Origin: Membranipora membranacea | Taxonomy: Eukaryota > Bryozoa > Gymnolaemata > Cheilostomatida > Membraniporidae | Length of the DNA stretch: 60,000 bases | Direction: 5' to 3' | NCBI GenBank assembly: GCA_914767715.1 | Contig: OU612074.1 | Span: 10,142,062-10,202,061, forward strand | Part shown: in pieces, positions 25,371 to 36,800 of the stretch | Layout of the letters: every line of letters starts with the position of its first letter | Position numbering within the stretch: the first letter of the stretch is position 1 | Position numbers and translations under genes: made by a program | Notes under the pieces: generated by a model | Database searches by the model: none | The model's input: only the letters and a program-made list of their open reading frames with translations | Told to the model about the DNA's origin: nothing

Positions 25371-26860
25371 CAGGGCTCTCAACCTGGGAGGATTCGAAAC
25401 CTGAGTTTTGATATTAGCATGTCATATAGTGGTATTTTAAAGGTGTAAAACACCCTGAGCATAAACAGCTGAGGGTACGCCTGAGATGGCACAGAAATAT
25501 TGTCGGGTGAAACCCCTGATATTTGAAGATTATGTCCAAAGAATAGCTGGCAAAGCAAGTCAAAGGATGTATGTTGTTAAAAAAATGTTGCATCTAAGTT
25601 CAAAGCCATTAGCTTTCATGATGTTCAAAGGTTTTGTAGTTTCCCTCTTGATATACTGTCTGCCTGTTTTGCACATGAGCATATGTACCATAGACAAGAA
25701 ATTACTAAGGAAAGTTTTTAATGTTGCCAAGAATTTGAGGCTTGACGTAGGCGACCTCGATATTATTGTGCTGTTTTGCTGATGAGCATCACATCAAACA
25801 CAATTTTTTTAGAGCGATGCCCTCAAATGCAAGTTCCATACTCTAGCAACAAGCTCCTTTATTGACAAAGTATATGCATCCTTTTCTCGCAACATTTCAT
25901 GTTTGTGATAGCAAGTAAATCAATAAAAACCTAGAGCATTTCTTGTAAACATAAAATCGTAAACAATTTTAGATTTGATCCAGATGAACCAATTCATATG
26001 GACTAACCAAGGCCGTCGCCACAGGCGAAAATGTATCCCCATGATGTTAAAATATGATGGTTGTAGAAATATTCATTTAAAGGCTGACGAGTCGAGGCGC
26101 CGTGGTTGAAAGCCATAATCAATGTAATTTGATGCTATTGAAATCATTGCCTGGATTTATCCGGTTCACCTGCAAAATCACTTTTTTAACATGTCTAAAC
26201 TTCTATTTAGACATAATAATCTATTTCGCAAATCACTGGGATTGGCAGTTCAATAAGAGCATAGCTTATCACAAATGAAATAAAATACCTACAACAAATA
26301 CCACACATTATTCTCATGCAAAAGTTTGATGTTATCTTTATTATTCATCTCAGTGGGGGTCTGGGTGTAATGCGTCGATATTCTATAACGCTTAAAAACC
26401 ATTGTTTTTAAACAATTTTATTAAGTGTTTCATAAATAGAATTTATTATTATTAGTGTATTCAAATTAGAGACTAGATTCATTCAATCATGTCAAGTTCG
26501 GTACAAGCTAAATTTAAAAAGCATTCTCAAATGCTAATTGGAATTTAGCCATATCGATTTCAAATAAATGACTTGAATAGGCAGCGCAGTGAGAGTATTT
26601 ATAATCTTTGGTATTATTAGTTTAGGCAGTGCAGTATTATTTACATAGCTTATCACAACTAGAATCTAATACTTGATCATTCATTAATAATATGGCATAA
26701 ATTATTGTAAGGCAACATTTAGCATTGTTTATATATTATTCATCTCTGCCAACGAGCAAAATCTGAGTTTTTAGCTTACATTCTCAAATCCCCTGAGTAG
26801 CCTGAGTTGAACTCAAAAATCTGAGTAACTCGGGCTAAACCTGAGTGGTTGAGAGCCCTG
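25371..26860. mobile_element. hAT-like element, 1,490 bp, nested, non-autonomous
   Basis: Perfect 14 bp terminal inverted repeats CAGGGCTCTCAACC / GGTTGAGAGCCCTG are flanked by TCGAAACC (25363-25370) and TCGAAAAC (26861-26868), an 8 bp target duplication with one mismatch. The interior has no hAT transposase but carries a LINE fragment at 25486-25782. Confidence 0.8.
25486..25782 (+). pseudogene. Fragment of a LINE reverse transcriptase
   Basis: The 98-codon frame contains GKASQRMYVVKKMLHLSSKP, then FKGFVVSLLIYCLPVLHMSI and KKLLRKVFNVAKNL. This matches the region after the RT catalytic core in Jockey/CR1-like ORF2 (KA-QRLY..LR.......Y...I.S.L.Y..PV). No endonuclease or YADD core is present, so it is a dead piece carried inside a hAT-like element. 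Confidence 0.7.
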
Positions 26861-27172
26861 TCGAAAACAATGGGGAGTAAACTGTTCTCATGCTGGAGCC
26901 ATACTAATAGATGGTAAATACATTAATATTTGAGTGTTGGCTATGTGTTGTCAGTCCAGAAAGGTTATTTCTGCAACCGCCAATGGCAAGAAAATAGAGT
27001 ATAAAAGCAGAAACATCTACAACCAATTATATCTGTTGCTGGGAAATTGAGATATCTGGCTCCCTCTGGCATACCTATCAAAGACAGGTGATGTCAGAGG
27101 ATATTGGCCAACAATAAAGCTGCCCATTGGCAACCTCTACAAAAGGTTGCTGGCTAAATTTTGCCGGCTGGG

Positions 27173-28000
27173 TAGGAACACAGGCTTTATAATGTGAGTT
27201 GCATCCCTTACCATTATATTTTGATCACAGTCAATATCCATTGATAGTTATCTTCCCTTCTGTAAACTAATCGTATTCAAAATTTAACATCCATCAATCC
27301 TTCCCCATGTCCAATAAAGAAACAGCATGGTGGCCTTTATGTGTACCCTCCCCCTTCAGCTCTTGTGTGGGACTCAATCTAAGTCCTATTTTAACTCAAT
27401 ATTCCCATCTGTCCCTGCACTAAACAATCAATACAAAGGTAAACAATAAACATTTAATCAAGGCTTGATGTGTACAGTCCTACAAATACATTCAATCATT
27501 GATGTGATGCCAACCTTTATACAGCAATGCTAATTGTGACATTCATAGTAAAAGCATTTACAGTTTATCATTCTGAAAGAGAGGGTTTTACTAGAATGTA
27601 GACTATGTAAATTTATATTGTATTAAGAACTTGATTGAGGCTATTTGTAAACAATAATGTTAAGAAACTAAATTTGTCAACAAAAGAAGCTAGCATTTAT
27701 AGAGCCGCTTTATTGAATTCTTAAAAGTTATTTGCTACAAATTTTACAATACAATGCTGCCTTAATAATAGGAGTACTGGCAGCAGCAGAACGTAGCACA
27801 TTAACTAGTATATTCAGTACGAGACATTACTGAGCAGCACAAAACTTTCTCTCAGGCGAACTTTTGATATCTGAGTTACCTTTTTCTGTGAAGTTGTGTT
27901 ATTGACAGTGCTGCCAACAGACAATACTACCACTAATATGGGAATCGCAAAGCATGAGGGTAAGTGTGTATGGGTGGTAGGTACACCAGATGGTGCCGGG
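27173..28000. other. Repeat debris, no gene
   Basis: A SINE body (AACAGCATGGTGGCCTTTAT, then CCCCCTTCAGCTC) lies at about 27318-27385 and matches the body at 31789-31850. The rest is AT-rich with no exon signals. Confidence 0.5.
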
Positions 28001-28135
28001 GGCTGGTCTATTTCACCATGAAAGCCCCCCGAGTAGGACTAAAACCCACGACTCCTGCGGCATCAATTACATTGTGGTTAATAGAAAGCGTGCTTACCGA
28101 TTTCACCATCTCACCATCCTCAAACCATTAACCTA
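28000..28135 (-). mobile_element. tRNA-derived SINE, minus strand
   Basis: Reverse complement shows GGTGAGATGGTGAAATCGGT (A box), then GGGTTTTAGTCC (B box), then the body with CCCCCGGCACC. It is the diverged relative of the copy at 22418. Confidence 0.7.
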
Positions 28136-28905
28136 GCTGCATATGGTATACTAGGAGAGTAAAGAGTTACGTTGCCAAACATGCTTGAAATAGAGTTATT
28201 TATCACTAGCTAAAATTCGCACAATCTCTTTACTTCATATATAGGCTTTCACCTTAACTAGCCACAATTTGGTGCTAGCTATCATTAAGTCACCTGCAAG
28301 CTGGCTGAACTAGACTCTAGCTAATAATTAGTCCCCTAGGGTTGTTAGTTCAGACATTGCATTCAGAGGGCAAATAATTTTTATGAAAGTCATTCATACA
28401 AGCTGGTTCCAATAGCTCAGGTTTTAAGGCTGACTCAGGTTGGGGCGCTGTCCTACGTCCCTAGATAACTGTGTATACATGCAAGCTGTTACATATATCA
28501 GGAGAGTGTAGGTATGCAGGTTACAGAGCTTTGATGAGTCCCATAGATACAGTCATAAAAACACCCTGATTGGTTAAATATTAGCTAGACTTTAATTTAG
28601 CTAGTAGGGGGCAACTTATTAATGTCAGCTAGCACTGGATTTACTAGCTAAATTAAAAAGGGTGAGTAAATACTTGGCATTTCAATATTTATCTTCGCCC
28701 AAAAATGCGTAGATCTCAACTTGTGAATATTTTATTACTCGCCGGCTTCCTTAGTTACTCTTATAGATAATAAATCCACAGGTAGAGGCAGTTTGTCATG
28801 CGCTGTCTGCTGTGTTTTATCACAGTTTTTATGTTTGTATATTGGTTACGAGGGTGGGTTCTATTTGCGTTGCTCACCAAAAGGTAATAAATTATGATAA
28901 GTTTA
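28136..28905. other. CTAGCTA-rich interval, no gene
   Basis: Repeated GCTAGCTA/CTCTAGCTAA words (28200-28350, 28580-28650) resemble intron sequence at 6110-6200, which suggests copies of a small inverted-repeat element whose ends I cannot define. Confidence 0.35.
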
Positions 28906-29420
28906 GCCTGGGTTCTTGACACATAGTCTGTAACCAATGCTATGTTCAATAGGGTTATATGTGGGGGTGGTGCATCAAAGCTTGGTTCTTGACACATAGT
29001 CTGTAACCAATGCTATGTTCAATAGGGTTATATGTGGGGGTGGAGCATCGAGTTAACCTCCAGCCATGATAAGACAGTGTAGCATGTGTTCTTGTCGCAC
29101 ATACAATGGGTTAGGATTTTTCACTATTCTGGTCTAAAGAGGGCTAACGCCATTTTGTTCATAAATATTTCCTCAATGCCTGACCCTGGATGGCGTTGGT
29201 TAGCTTTGAATGATAAATAGGGGTTTCGGGTGTGTATAGCCTGTGTTCTCGACACATAATCCACCGTTATGGATTTAGAATTATTCTGTTTTCACGAGGG
29301 CTTACAACACTTCTTTTTAACTACATCCCAAAGCCAACCTGAATGGGAAGGGTTGTCCTCGAATCTTGATAAATGTAGCCTGGGCTCCTAACACATTCCG
29401 TTGGTTCAGGTCGCAATAAT
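28906..29420. repeat. 73 bp tandem duplication within a degenerate array
   Basis: GGTTCTTGACACATAGTCTG...GGGGGTGG occurs at 28911 and again at 28984, nearly identical. Weaker relatives of AGCCTGxGTTCTxGACACAT follow at about 29083, 29238 and 29380, so the pair is the youngest step in an older array. Confidence 0.75.
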
Positions 29421-30865
29421 ACTTCACAAGTTGGTGAGTAGTATTATTGACTTGGTGAAGGTGCTGGCTGATGTTGCTTGAATCAAATACATTTTTGAAC
29501 ACAGGGTGGTGGATTTAATTATTTGATGGTTGGCTTGAAATGGCTTATTGGCTGGTTGGTTAGTTGGTAGGTTGATTTGCGCAACCACTGTGAGGCACTA
29601 GTTTATAACTTGTGACACATAATGGCTGCTCAGATCTCCGCCGAGAGCTACTTCTCTCCATCTGAGTGCTGAGACCTATCCCATACTGATAAGGAGCAGG
29701 GTGGGTGATAGCCAGGAATCGGTTATCAATTACATCCTTAAAATCGGTTTTTACCAACCATGTATAGCCTTGTCACATGGTCACCTGGCTCTTTGATGAT
29801 GTTTTTATTTTAATAATCTGAAAACTTAATTAAGGTCTGATAGCACAGATAGAGAAATATCCATACGTTTATCATTATTTTATCGAGCCTCCCAGTTTGT
29901 TTCCAACGCTTTGTTTGCTTTTTAGTTGGTAAAGTTCTGTCTAAATCACAGGGCCAGTTGATTAAATTTTCCACTGCCACAGAAGCATTGTCATCCAGTT
30001 TACTTGTATCAGAGAGTTTGGGACATAACCCTAACTCCCTGCTTGTATATAAACATTCAACTTTTCTACTTTGAAGTTGTCTGTTTCCTTTATTTCTGCT
30101 CCCTGACTCTGCGTAGTGCGCATACTCAGTGTGGAGTGAATGACCTGCGAGATAATGCCCTAGATTCGGATAAAAGTAAATAATGATGTTAGACTAAAAT
30201 AAAGGTACATAAGACTGGGAATATAAGCTCAACGAGCCAATAGAAAAAGTCATATAAGTAATATACCTGTAAAAAGATAAATCGGGATCCAAGTATCAAT
30301 ATGATAGGCTATACAGTACTGTATGGATGATAGGGTGTTATTCCTAGGTTGTTTAGGATCAAGATAATAGTGGAATGATTTGGTCATTATTCCTGTAAAT
30401 CACTAATGAGGAACATTGGAAATATGTAGGAGTTATTATTATTATACATCATAATAAATACATAAATGATACCTGTTACGTTGTGTGACAGGGCTCTCTA
30501 CAGGGGTGGATGTAATATTGCCTTGCCAATAGGGGGTTAAAAGAGCACTGATTGCACATATATCACAAATACTGGTTCTGGAATGGTCACAAATTAAAAC
30601 AGTTTGAGAGTCATCTATACTCATGTATGTATTAATGAAACTTCTGCTGCCAACATCCGATTACGATTACTTGAGGGTAACTTCAAATCCGATACACAAT
30701 ACGCCCCTGCAAAATAGGCGCTGCTAGATAGCCTCTTGCATCAACATTCTAGCATCCCCTGCACAAGTTTGTAACCAGGATATCTCGCAGGCAGCTCTTT
30801 GTATCAAATGATCAGAACTTTTTGTTGAGCAAATTTATTAATAGTCTGAGTTTCCTAGTTGCAAC
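29421..30865. other. Upstream region of the double-CAP gene, no gene seen
   Basis: No exon chain or clear TATA box was found. The start at 30866 may be reached from an upstream leader exon that I cannot place. Confidence 0.4.
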
Positions 30866-33800
30866 ATGGGTGGATGTATAACTAAGACAGCTGCCCCCCA
30901 ACGGGGCAACCAACGGGGCAACAGTAGTAAGTTTTTTCACTACATGAAGTTTTCTGGTGTTGCGATGAACTATTGTCCATTTCCATAGAGCTTTGTTGAG
31001 GGCTGTTCTCTACAGTTGTAAGTTGATTTTTTTGTTTTTCTGACGTTACCTGGCTTAGAATCTGCAGAAAGTCTTGCCAAGTCAAAGATCAACTCTTATT
31101 AAATTAATTAATAATAAGATACTGAGTGTGATTACTCTTGACAGTAATGACAAAAGTTTCTCTTTTTTCTTGCAGTCCCTGCTATGTCTGGTAACAAATT
31201 CGCTGCAGATTGTCTCGAAGCTCATAATGATAAAAGAAAGAAACATGGAGTATCCAAGCTGAAGCTGAACTCAGAGTTGTGTGTCCTCGCTCAAAACTAT
31301 GCCCAGCAGTTACTCAGGTAATTATTTATGGACTCCGGAGATGCCCCCTTTGTCACACTAGCCATGTGATTTACTAGTTCTTGTGTATGAGGTAAATGTA
31401 CAAAGGGTAGTGGCCGACTACTCAGTTTGTTAGAGTGCCTGTCGTCCACCACTCTGCGCATGTGACAACTGTTGAGGCATATGTTCGTCTCTGCAGCATA
31501 GGGCTTGAACTAATTCACCCAGTCTGAGTACACAAATTGGGAAAGCAATGGAAACCCATAATTCAGAAATATTTGAGCCTAGATGGAACACTGGCTTTGA
31601 GGTCTCATAACCTTGAACACTGGGAGGTGCCTTTCTTGATGGAAGGCAGCGCCACCACGCCTGTGCTGCAGAGATAGACTATGTCATAAGGCTATTCTGC
31701 AAGCACAGTGGTCCTCTACTGCAAGCGATGGAGATCCTGGGTAGAATCCCGCTGACTTCCTGGTTCGCCCGAGGTGTGCTCCGATTTAGAAACAGCATGG
31801 TGGCTTTTATATGCAGCCCCCTTCAGCTCATGTATGGTACTCAGTCTAAATAACTGGGATCAAGTTGACACCAAATATGACGACCTGCTGACCTATAATT
31901 CTCAGTCTTTGAACTGAGACAGAACTTGTGATTGCATCCAGCATTTAACCAACATCATCTCTGACCGATGGAGTATGGATTAATTTATTCATTCATATGG
32001 CCTTAGTATAATTTGCAAGGAAAGGGGGGTTGGTGCTGCTCCTCAATAGAGAGGGGGGGCACATATAAAGTAAATAGGTTGAATTTACTCTTATGATAAG
32101 ATATACTCATGCAGTGTGATCACCGTAGTCAGTGAGCTCCTCAACTGAAGACCAAAGAGTTGACAGGTTATAATCAGCCCTCCGTTTCTCCTTGGTTACA
32201 ACACAGAATACTCTTTATAAATATGGGGCTTGTGTGAAATTTGGCTGCATTTAACTTAGCCTCTCCTGTAAAGCCTTGTCAAGACATGTTTTGATAAGAC
32301 AGTCTATCAAGCTCCATACAAAGAGACCTGAAGTAAAGTTGTATCATACAAACTATAAAATCCAGGCTGGCTTCAAATTTAGCAAATACCATAACAATTT
32401 GTAGATTGCTGTATCCTTTTTCTCTACGTACCTGTTGCTAAATTCAAAGTACCGGATTCATGCTAGCTCAGCTCGCGTCATATCACGGAAGTGGCGGTTT
32501 GTGTGTGAGTAGAAGGGCATGTGTACCCACAGAGATATTGCGTTGTAAGAACAGACGTATGAGCCAAACCTCATCCAGTTTGCTGAAAGGAACGGTTGGA
32601 TGTAGGTCCATAGCTGTTGTGTGCGGGGAGGGGAATTCGGGTCTGGTCGATAGGCCGTATAGGTTTCAATTTCCACAAGCGCAATCTCTAAATGTCCCAA
32701 ACTCCATGGGTGTGGTTATAGATAAAACTATGGGTGTGGTTATCACAAGCATCAGTTATACGCATACTTGTAGTTGTCTTTCCTTTCTTCTGTTATAAAT
32801 AACTCAAAGGGATTTATGTCCTGTGCATTGAAGTGCCTGTCTCGGACATCAAGTGGTACAATCACAGACATAGACATAGAAATAGACATGAATTTTGAAC
32901 TGACTAACTAGAGTCGGCCAACCTCCGTTGTATTGAATTGTGATTCTAAAACTCCGCCTTCCCTCTATGTCATTGGTCCAAATTCTTTCAACCCTACGAT
33001 GCTACAATCACTCCCACATTTCATCTTTTTTTGCAACAAAAGTGGAACTGCCTGTGATGAGGTTACTTCAATGCAGACCATTATTGCTTATTATTGGACT
33101 TTGGAATAGTGTCAAATATCATTTATCTTTGCCCATAGTTATGTAGCGTCCGGTGATCCTTGCTGGTATGTTAGAATATTAGGCAGCTGCTAAGGTTTGC
33201 ACTTCAAGAAATGCGCTATAGTTTCTAGGAAACATCACTACTTCAGTACATTAAATGGACATCTCCAACTCTCTAATAATAGTCCTCCTCTTGACTCTTA
33301 TAATTCATAATTTTTTACAAAGCACATTGCCTTTATATCAACAAGCAGTCATTAAACCTGCTTGCCCTGCGTTTGATTCACTGAATGAACATGTGATACT
33401 TTTCGAGCTATATAATTAATCCATCCATTGCTCATGGAATTCATGAGTCAATTACACGGAAGTTACACTCAGATCACAAAGTCCATCAATCAAAGTGTCA
33501 AATAAGCTGTAATAAACAAACATCAAATATCAAATGAAGCAATGTCACACGATCACGGGATGATGAGGTTTATGACTGGTTCAGCTGAAAAGCTCTGCTT
33601 GTGAACTATAGTCCTGCCGTCTCCTCAGTATAATAGGATTACCTAATATTGAGACTACATGAGGGTAGTGTTATGTTAGCTTCTGACCACAGTGGACTAG
33701 TTTAATTACCTACATTGTCAGTTTGATACTTAGACCGTGCCTTGATAGACTGGTTATAATCTTGTCTCGGTCTCCACTTATTTGAGCTACACAGCTGTTG

Positions 33801-36800
33801 GTAGCCAAATCGTACAAAGGTTTGTCTACAATTTTGACATATGTGGCATTATACCAGTGTCGCCCTGTGCTCGGCTTATTTGCGCTGCTGAACTTCACTC
33901 CCGTCTCACCGCTATCGCACCACTGTCACACCGCTGTCACACTGCTGTCAAACTGCTGTCACATCACTTTATTCGTCTGGAAGCCAACAGTCAGCTATCA
34001 AAGGATTATAGATAATGGCCGGGAAGCTGAACATAAACACTCGGATGTATTCCTCTCACCAACAGAGAACACAGATTACGATCAGGCAAAACCAGGCACA
34101 GACAACAGCTGTGCATACAACCAATGCACGGCAACCACCAATGGTGCACACAACCCACCAGTGGCCACCACAAGTGGTGCATACGACCCACCAGTGGCCA
34201 CCACAAGAGGTGCATACAACCAATCCACGGCAACCACCAATGGTGCACACAACCCACCAGCAAAAACAACCAGCGGTATACTCAACTCCCCAGCGGAAAT
34301 CACCAGTGGTGTACACTACCACTTGTACATTCAGGTATTCTCTGCCTCAGTTCAAGGCTCTCAGATTATCCTGTCTTGTAGATCACAAGAAATAGATATT
34401 CAGGGGGGTCTTTTAATAAGAAAGAGTGATGCATTACTAAAGCAAGTTATCACTATCACATCGCTCAAAGTTATCACTCACTTGGTCTTTCAATGAGACA
34501 AAAAAGCTCCCAGATCGCTCACTCAGAATGTATATAGCTCTATCATTGAGTGAGCGATCTGAAAACGAGACCCCTAGCAGGCATTGCTCACACACTGAGT
34601 GAGCGATCAGATCGCGATTTTGGCTGTTTCTAATTGAAAGACCCCCCCAGTTGTCCACTCTTAATCGCTTAAAATAATTCACTTACAGATTTTTGCCTCA
34701 ATGACTGTAACAAGTTGTTTTCAGTTTGACCTTTTGAAGATGCATGGGAGTAACGCAAATTTCTTGTAGGCAGTAAACCCCTGTTTGAATTTTTAGCTGA
34801 AGCCAGTTTACCAAGTTTCCGGCTCCATTTGGAATGAGAGATAAATTCTTTCAATTGATGTAACAGCTATTCCTAGAGTAACACCATTGTAGCCCTCCTC
34901 AATCTAATGGATCATCGCGGTTTTGAGCTTATACAAGTTTTTTTGAGGTATCTATGCTTCACCGGCACCCCGAAGATAAGAAAAGGTTTGGTTTGTCTAA
35001 ATCCAGGTATAGGAAGTCAAAACCTTGTCACGTAGCTATTTTTTAGTGGCCTTCCAACAAGGCTCAGGAAGTTTGAAAAGAAATCATCCAGTCCTACAGT
35101 CCTAATGCTTAGATCACTGCTGGTAATGTTATAATCAAACAAAAGATTAACTTACAGGAGCCCGTCACTCGCTGCCTTCTAACTGGCGTGTTTAATACGG
35201 CGCTGTGAGTGTGGCGTTTAGTCCGACAGAATGCCAAACAATGAAGCTAAGGCTGATGTTGTGTCTAAATGATTGTTGCCCCATAGTTCAATTTGAGTTT
35301 AAAATTGATAGTTGAGTTAGAAATAAGGCCGTCGGTGAATTTTTTGTGGTTGATGATGATGATTGATATCAACTTTAACTTCTGTACTGGACTACAATAA
35401 ATCAATAAATTTAATTTACACTTTATTTGTACTTTGTATCAATATGTCCCTTGTTTTTCCACCCTACTGGAGACGTCAGCGTCTTGACACTCCAAACGTA
35501 GACAGAACGATAATACTTGACCTTAATGGATACCATATTATAACACTGATTGTTGTTAATCTCGATAATTGTCGTTTATTTATGGCAGGTCTGGTGAGTT
35601 GAAGCACAGCGGTCACCAGTACAAAGATGTTCCCCTTGGAGAGAACATTGCCAGCAAGACCTCATCCAATATGGCCGCCGAATACACTGGTAGGCTAACT
35701 ACACCATCAACGGATCATGTGTATCTATGAATTAACCTAAGTACCTAACAAGTAACATGTGTACCCACCCCTGATCCTCTAAATTGCCTTCAAGTTGACA
35801 CCAAATCCCTTTTGAGGACACTCGGGCTACATTTATAAATTAATGCTCTGGAGGTCAGGGACTTTCATGGGTTAAAAGGTTCCCCTAAGAGTTTCTTATC
35901 CTGGCAATGAGTATACAAGTTGATTTGTTGGCTAACGCCTTCCATTCCATCCCTGCTTTAAGGGAAAGCTTTGATAATAGAAATGTTTGTGCCAGATGTC
36001 CTGGTCAGTGGTGACCTTAAAATTTGTACACAGACCATAAATTGGTTATCACAATTATTTTCAAAATTTACTGCCTTTAATTTCAAATTAAAATGTTACT
36101 TGATATGATATCATAGTTATGCTTCATTCTGGTCATTAAAAACAGGTAGCCTGACCTTGTTCATTGATGGGGTCTGTGCTGGAGATTGCTTGTATGGTGT
36201 TATCGCCAGTACAGTGAATTTGCACATTTCAGAATACCTCATATGCAGGTGTTTTGCTCTGTTTAGTTGGCTGTATATACCATCGAGGTCAGTTTTTTTC
36301 AAAAGGGTGCCTTATAGCTGTGGGGTGCCTTATAACTTGAGCATTTTTATTTTTTCCAAGGGAGAAGCTTCACTTATAAGGCCGGTGCCTTATAAGTGAG
36401 GTATTACAGTATATTTGATTCTTGTTTGTCAGGTTCTGAGTGTGTAGATCAGTGGTACAGTGAGATTAAGGATTATGACTTCCGATCCCACAACACTGGT
36501 CTCAAAACAGGTAAGCTATTTCCTTAAGGGAGGAAAATATTGGCAGTAGGATGTATGTGCTGACTTTAACTTAAACTTAAAACTTTAAAATTTACTCTAC
36601 TTCTTTACATTACATTGAATCGCACCTCATGCAACCAAATCATTGTGCTTGGTTAAATAAAGTTACCTCTGAGTTTGCGTAACTGAAGGGGGCCGAAATT
36701 TAACTCTTCTCATGCAGTTTATTTCATGTAACACTCATAAATTGAACATTTATATCTTAAGCATTCTTTCATATATTTCTTATTTTCCCAACCGTTTATT

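Larger units (their letters stand above)
24643..27172. mobile_element. DNA transposon, about 2.5 kb, non-autonomous, with nested insertion
   Basis: Terminal inverted repeats CCCAGCGGGCAAA (24643) and TTTTGCCGGCTGGG (ending 27172) are each flanked by TA, which suggests a TA target duplication. Subterminal GCAACCTCTT-type motifs also pair in inverse orientation (24760 and 27130). A second, complete hAT-like element lies inside. No transposase frame survives. Confidence 0.6.
31318..35588. other. Intron 2 of the double-CAP gene (4.3 kb): contents
   Basis: Holds SINE debris (about 31400-31930), a GC-richer block with ATGGGTGTGGTTAT in tandem (32705-32742), a CCGCTGTCACA-type short repeat (33900-33965), the 33 bp minisatellite with an open frame (34111-34320) and a MITE (34401-34650). 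Nothing else gene-like was found. Confidence 0.6.

Noticed and set aside
33798-34496. 232-codon open frame over the minisatellite
   Set aside because: It is open because a 33 bp repeat keeps several frames clear; it runs into the MITE at 34401 and begins in low-complexity CTGTCAC repeats. The frame from 34015 has better start and splice context.
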